Assembly (NCBI GenBank): GCA_964022365.1
Contig: CAXHZN010000014.1
Coordinates: 1-19,302, forward strand
Direction of reading: 5' to 3'
DNA: 19,302 nt
Source of the DNA: CAJXJP01 sp964022365
Lineage (GTDB): Bacteria > Patescibacteriota > Gracilibacteria > BD1-5 > UBA6164
Below, piece by piece: positions 15,766 through 19,302 of the stretch. A program made the translations under genes and the position numbers. Every line of letters begins with the position of its first letter. Position 1 is the first letter of the stretch. Below the pieces are notes generated by a model that had not been told where the DNA came from, did not search any database, and worked only from the letters and a program-made list of their open reading frames with translations.

Positions 15766-15806
15766 AATAGTGAAAATAAGGAAGTTTTTTCACTATTGGT
15801 TTTTTT
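15766..15806 (+). terminator. Hairpin with T-run in the leader gap before the response regulator; terminator, attenuator or end of a small RNA
   Basis: AATAGTGAAAA (15766-15776) pairs with TTTTCACTATT (15787-15797), loop ten bases, followed by GG and seven T. It has terminator form, but no protein gene lies between the previous terminator (15672) and it. The right arm overlaps the -35 box of the next promoter (15796-15801). Confidence 0.6.
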
Positions 15807-15823
15807 AAAAAAAATATTATAAT
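15796..15823 (+). promoter_or_regulatory. Promoter of the two-component operon
   Basis: TTGGTT (15796-15801), 16-bp spacer of T and A runs, perfect TATAAT (15818-15823), 28 bp before the ATG at 15851. It overlaps the right arm of the hairpin at 15766-15797, so a protein binding that inverted repeat could block it. Confidence 0.55.
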
Positions 15824-15850
15824 AAAATTAATACTAATAAAACAAAAAAT

Positions 15851-16510
15851 ATGAGAGTTTTAATCGTAGAAGATCATGAAATTTTAGGGAGAAATCTTCA
15901 AACATTTTTATGAATAAAAGATATCGAATCTAAACTGGCAACTGATGGGGAACAATGATTATTTCTCGCTTCGACTGAAAAATTTGATATTATCTTATTA
16001 GATATAAATCTCCCAAAATTATCTGGAATCGAAGTCTGTCAAAAACTCAGAGAAAAGTGAAAAAATACACCTGTTATGATGCTAACTTCGCGTAGTGCAA
16101 AATGAGATATTATTACTGGATTAGACATTTGATCTGATGATTATATGACAAAACCATTTGATTATGATGAACTTTTTGCTCGTATAAATAGTTTGACTCG
16201 TAGAAATTTAGAAAATAAATCAACAACAAAAATTTCACATAATAATTTCACTATTGATTTAAAAAATGCGTCTGTTACTTTAGACGGTATTGATGTGAAA
16301 CTTTCAAATTTAGAGTTTGAATTATTAAAATATTTTTCTCAAAATATAGAAAAAATTATTCCAAAATCAGAATTATATGAAAATGTTTGGGGTGAGTATG
16401 ATGACTTTCATAATTCAAAAACTGTAGACGTTTACATTTGATATTTGAGAAAAAAAATGTGAAAAGATATAGTAGAAACAAAAAAAGGATTTTGATATAT
16501 AATGCATTAA
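15851..16510 (+). CDS. OmpR/PhoB-family response regulator (219 aa)
   Basis: Receiver domain, residues 1-~120: acidic pocket E7/D8, phosphorylation site Asp51 in I-I-L-L-D-I-N-L-P, Thr79 and Lys101 in Y-M-T-K-P-F. DNA-binding winged-helix domain, residues ~128-219: L-S-N-L-E-F-E-L-L-K-Y-F, then S-K-T-V-D-V-Y-I-G-Y-L-R-K-K, and K-K-G-F-G-Y-I at the end. Eight TGA codons are sense; the Gly codons in the I-G-S-D-D-Y motif and in the G-F-G-Y wing hairpin are conserved positions, giving further support for code 25. The kinase gene follows after a single base, so the two form a classical pair. Its likely targets include the 11-bp direct repeats at 14608-14629 and perhaps the TTGTAA array at 13992-14027 (inference from position and repeat spacing). 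Confidence 0.95.
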
Positions 16511-16511
16511 A

Positions 16512-17753
16512 ATGGATAAAAAAAGACAATTACAAAAATCTCAACTCAAACTAACAGTATTATTTACTCTGTTGGTTTTTTGTATTGCGAGTATATTGCA
16601 GTTGTCTTTTTTTAGTTATAAATATTTTTCTGGTATTTATCAGGAAACAAAAAAAATGGATTTACTCACTTATGTAATAGAAAAAAACCATACTCCACTT
16701 ACACAGATACATAATCTGATAAAAAATGAAAAACGTATTTGAGAACCTGTTGAAAAATGAGAAACTCAAGCGGAACTTCCTGGATGAAAAATAATGAATT
16801 TTGCACTCTTAGATAGTCAAAATTATGTATTTGTACAATCAATTCGTGGGGAAGTGGACTTACAAAAAGTGGCAGAAGTTATTGAAAATAAACCGAAAAA
16901 TACACAACTATTTGATTCTATGTTGATAAAATATACTCCATTACAAAGAAGTATAGAAACCTATCAACTTGTTTTATTTAAAGAGTTAAATTATAGTTTT
17001 CAAAATTATGCATCAGATATTTTCAAATTTTTTATTCTAATTTCAATTTTTTCAGTTTTAGTATTTGTTATAGGATATTATTTTGTGAGAATTTCTCTCA
17101 AACCTGTTGAAGAAAATATTTCTGAAATGGATAATTTTGTTCATAATGCAGGACATGAATTAAAAACTCCGATTTCCGTTGTTTCTTCAAATTTACAACT
17201 GATGAAACAACTCAAACAAACAGATAATACTCAAATGATAGAAGAAAATATTGCTGAGCTTTCGCATATGGATAAACTTATTGAAGCATTGGTGAGATTT
17301 ACTGATTTATGAGAAACTACAAAAATTTCAAATAATAATATTTCAGAAATTATTGATACTATTCAAAAAGATTTTGAATGATTATTACAAGAAAAAAATA
17401 TTACTATTATGATGAAAAAGACAAATAATTTCATCATAAAATCAAACAGGGAATTACTCTATATTTTGATTTCAAATATTATAAAAAATGCTATAAAATT
17501 CTCGCATGCTGATTCTGAAATTCATCTTTCTTATGCTGATAAAAAAGTGATTATTCAAGATTTTTGAGTAGGAATACAAAAAGAAAATATTCCAAAAATA
17601 TTTTGAAGATTTTATAGACAAGATACGACGAGAAATAAAGAATGATTTGGTATTTGACTTGCATTAGTTGCGAAGATTGCTAAAATGTATAATTGGAAAA
17701 TAAAAGTTGATTCTCAAGAAAATCAATGAACAAAATTTATTATTAATTTTTAA
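16512..17753 (+). CDS. Sensor histidine kinase (413 aa)
   Basis: Two membrane segments (residues ~13-35 and ~170-192) enclose an extracytoplasmic sensor region of about 135 residues without a domain I recognise. No clear HAMP domain separates the second segment from the HisKA helix, which has H-N-A-G-H-E-L-K-T-P with the phospho-acceptor His215. The ATPase part shows the N box (I-S-N-I-I-K-N-A-I-K-F-S), the G1 box D-F-G-V-G-I, the F box F-G-R-F-Y-R and the G2 box G-F-G-I-G-L-A-L-V. Ten TGA codons are sense, and the ATP-lid glycines in D-F-G, E-G-F-G and I-G-L are among them; a Trp or stop there would kill the enzyme. It is translated one base after the response regulator stop. The ligand is unknown; the neighbouring targets suggest envelope conditions (inference). 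Confidence 0.95.
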
Positions 17754-17757
17754 TGTA

Positions 17758-18015
17758 ATGTGGTTTGTCTACATAATAAAATGTGCTGATGAAACCTTGT
17801 ACACAGGAATTACCACAGATATTCAAAGAAGGCTCTCTGAGCATAATTCATCTGAAAAATGAGCAAAATATACAAAAATGCGTCGTCCAGTTGAAATGGT
17901 TTTTTCGCAAGTTTGCGATGATAGATCTCAGGCTTCAAAGCTTGAGTATAAAATAAAAAAATATACAAAACAACAAAAACTTACAATAATTGCAACAAAA
18001 AAACTCCCAAATTAA
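17758..18015 (+). CDS. GIY-YIG nuclease-like protein, YhbQ/UPF0213 type (85 aa)
   Basis: A single small GIY-YIG domain: V-Y-I-I-K-C (the GIY strand in its VYI form), then L-Y-T-G-I-T-T-D-I-Q-R-R-L-S-E-H-N, with the conserved Tyr, Gly and Arg, and a C-terminal A-S-K-L-E-Y-K-I-K-K with the family's catalytic Glu. The length of 85 aa is normal for this subgroup. Its cellular role is not established; homologues bind or cut DNA in vitro and are linked to repair or uptake. The ATG at 17758 starts four bases after the kinase stop, so it belongs to the operon. A single TGA (E-K-G-A-K) is sense; the G-A-K-Y-T-K motif is typical of the family, in which this glycine is common. Confidence 0.92.
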
Positions 18016-18035
18016 TAATTATTTACACAAACAAC

Positions 18036-19136
18036 ATGAAATACTTTATATCAATATTTTTATTATTTTTTCTCGTAATACAGCCAAATTTTGCTGAAGA
18101 TACATGTGATACAAGCACTCAGAATAGAGAACATTTTTACATCGAAGTCGAAGATAATGTAAACGTAAGAAATATGCCATGTACGACTGATTCTGATATT
18201 TTACGTGTAGCACAAACCTGAGAAATATTTCATGTGGTAGCGCAAAAAAATGATTTTTATAAAGTTGTAAATCAATACGGTAGTTACCAATGGATTTGGT
18301 CACAAGCAGTACAAAAAACTGATATTTCTCTATGAAATAATGAAAAGAAAAAAGCCGAAGATTTTGTAAATCTTTTAGAAAATTTATTAGAAAAACAAGG
18401 CAAAGAAATAAATTTAGAATTTATAAATTCACTGAAAAAATTAGTAAATTCATATAATATTTCACAAAAAGAAACATTATTATTCGATGAAATATTTCAT
18501 ATATTACATTTAAAAGTTTCTCTAGCAGATTCATCAGTTGAAGAAGAGGATGAACAAGAGGAAGAAGAAATACCAGAAGATAATTCAGAACTCCCAACTC
18601 AAAATGAAGATAATTCTGATTCTTCTGTCGATTCATATAGAATTAACAAAACCCAAGCTGCTAAATTTTGGCTAGATTTAAATAATGATGAACGTGAGTC
18701 AAGAGGTTTATATGAATATACATTTAATGATACTCTCAATCAATCAGCACAAACTTGGTCAGACTACCAAAAAAGCATTTCCTTTGCTACACATAAAAGA
18801 GATGATAATGATATGTATTATGACTATCAAAAAATCACAAAATGGCTAGCAGATGAATCGGTCGTATGTAAAAATATTGATAAATATACTCATACAGAAA
18901 ATGTAGGTTGGGGAGCATATTACTGTGATGCACAAGACTGTACAGCTGAACTACAAAACGCAATGACAAGAACATTTGATTTTTATATGAGTGAAGAATT
19001 TGATAATTATCAACCTCATTTTTTAAGTATTGTAAACGAATATTTTACAGAAATTTGAGTTTGAGTTGCTATCAAAGAAACCAAACCAAATTATTTTGAA
19101 TTTTATTCAACGATTCATTACTGTACTCAAGTACAA

Positions 19137-19139
<3 letters not shown>
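18036..19139 (+). CDS. Secreted protein with SH3-like and CAP (SCP/PR1) domains (367 aa)
   Basis: The signal peptide MKYFISIFLLFFLVIQPNFA is followed by an SH3b-like domain (residues ~35-95) with V-N-V-R-N-M-P and I-L-R-V-A-Q-T-G-E, typical of cell-wall-binding modules. A helical region and an acidic E/D/S-rich linker (~165-205) follow. The C-terminal ~160 residues form a CAP domain: R-G-L-Y-E-Y-T-F-N-D-T-L-N-Q-S-A-Q-T-W-S-D-Y, T-E-N-V-G-W-G as the G-E-N motif, and G-V-G-V-A-I-K-E-T-K near the end. Several cysteines could form disulfides. Four TGA codons are sense, two of them in G-V-G-V. The gene begins 20 bp after the GIY-YIG gene, so it may be the last gene of the two-component operon. CAP proteins are extracellular and often mediate interactions with other cells; here a role at the host interface is possible (inference). 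Confidence 0.9.

Positions 19140-19302
<163 letters not shown>

Overview
The window is AT-rich (roughly a quarter G+C by eye) and only makes sense if TGA is read as glycine (NCBI code 25). Read with the standard code almost every gene breaks into pieces. Read with TGA as Gly, long frames open and the glycines fall on conserved positions: GHTGTLDP in TruB, the N/G boxes of a histidine kinase, and the GQSM and GDNR boxes of signal peptidase I. This code is known from Candidatus Absconditabacteria (SR1) and Gracilibacteria (BD1-5), so the source is very probably one of these reduced, probably host-dependent, Patescibacteria/CPR lineages. I cannot decide which from the sequence. All coordinates below use code 25.

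Layout. (1) 3-674: the 3' end of a Lys/Glu-rich disordered protein that carries the same IPDWL motif at both visible ends. (2) 709-5400, minus strand: a compact three-gene operon of pseudopilin-like protein, lipoprotein and a 973-residue secreted parallel beta-helix protein with three long internal repeats. It looks like a cell-surface or attachment module. (3) 5630-7238, plus strand: signal peptidase I (TTG start) overlapping truB. (4) 7310-7492: two identical tRNA-Lys(TTT) genes with a promoter and a strong terminator. (5) 7678-12499: an accessory block behind the tRNAs. It holds an orphan Rhs C-terminal tip with a predicted permuted papain-like domain, surrounded by small unrecognised proteins, several with one or more membrane segments (candidate immunity proteins or relics of other modules), then an acidic hypothetical protein and a small YdeI/OmdA-like protein. 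(6) 12531-13951, minus strand: a membrane-anchored C39-like cysteine peptidase and a TspO/MBR protein. (7) 14118-15647, plus strand: a UPF0114 membrane protein and a secreted coiled-coil protein, whose promoters carry helically phased direct repeats of the kind bound by OmpR/PhoB regulators. (8) 15851-19139: a putative operon of OmpR-type response regulator, histidine kinase, GIY-YIG nuclease-like protein and a secreted SH3-CAP protein. (9) From about 19168 the sequence decays into homopolymer, most likely an assembly artefact at a contig end.

How the genes may fit together (inference): most non-housekeeping genes encode exported, lipidated or membrane proteins, and signal peptidase I sits among them, so the region is rich in cell-envelope functions. 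The two-component system lies next to the coiled-coil and UPF0114 genes, whose promoters have regulator-like repeats, which suggests a local envelope-sensing regulon. The Rhs tip block beside duplicated tRNAs looks like an insertion hotspot. Its genes use TGA as sense, so they evolved in, or are adapted to, a code-25 lineage.
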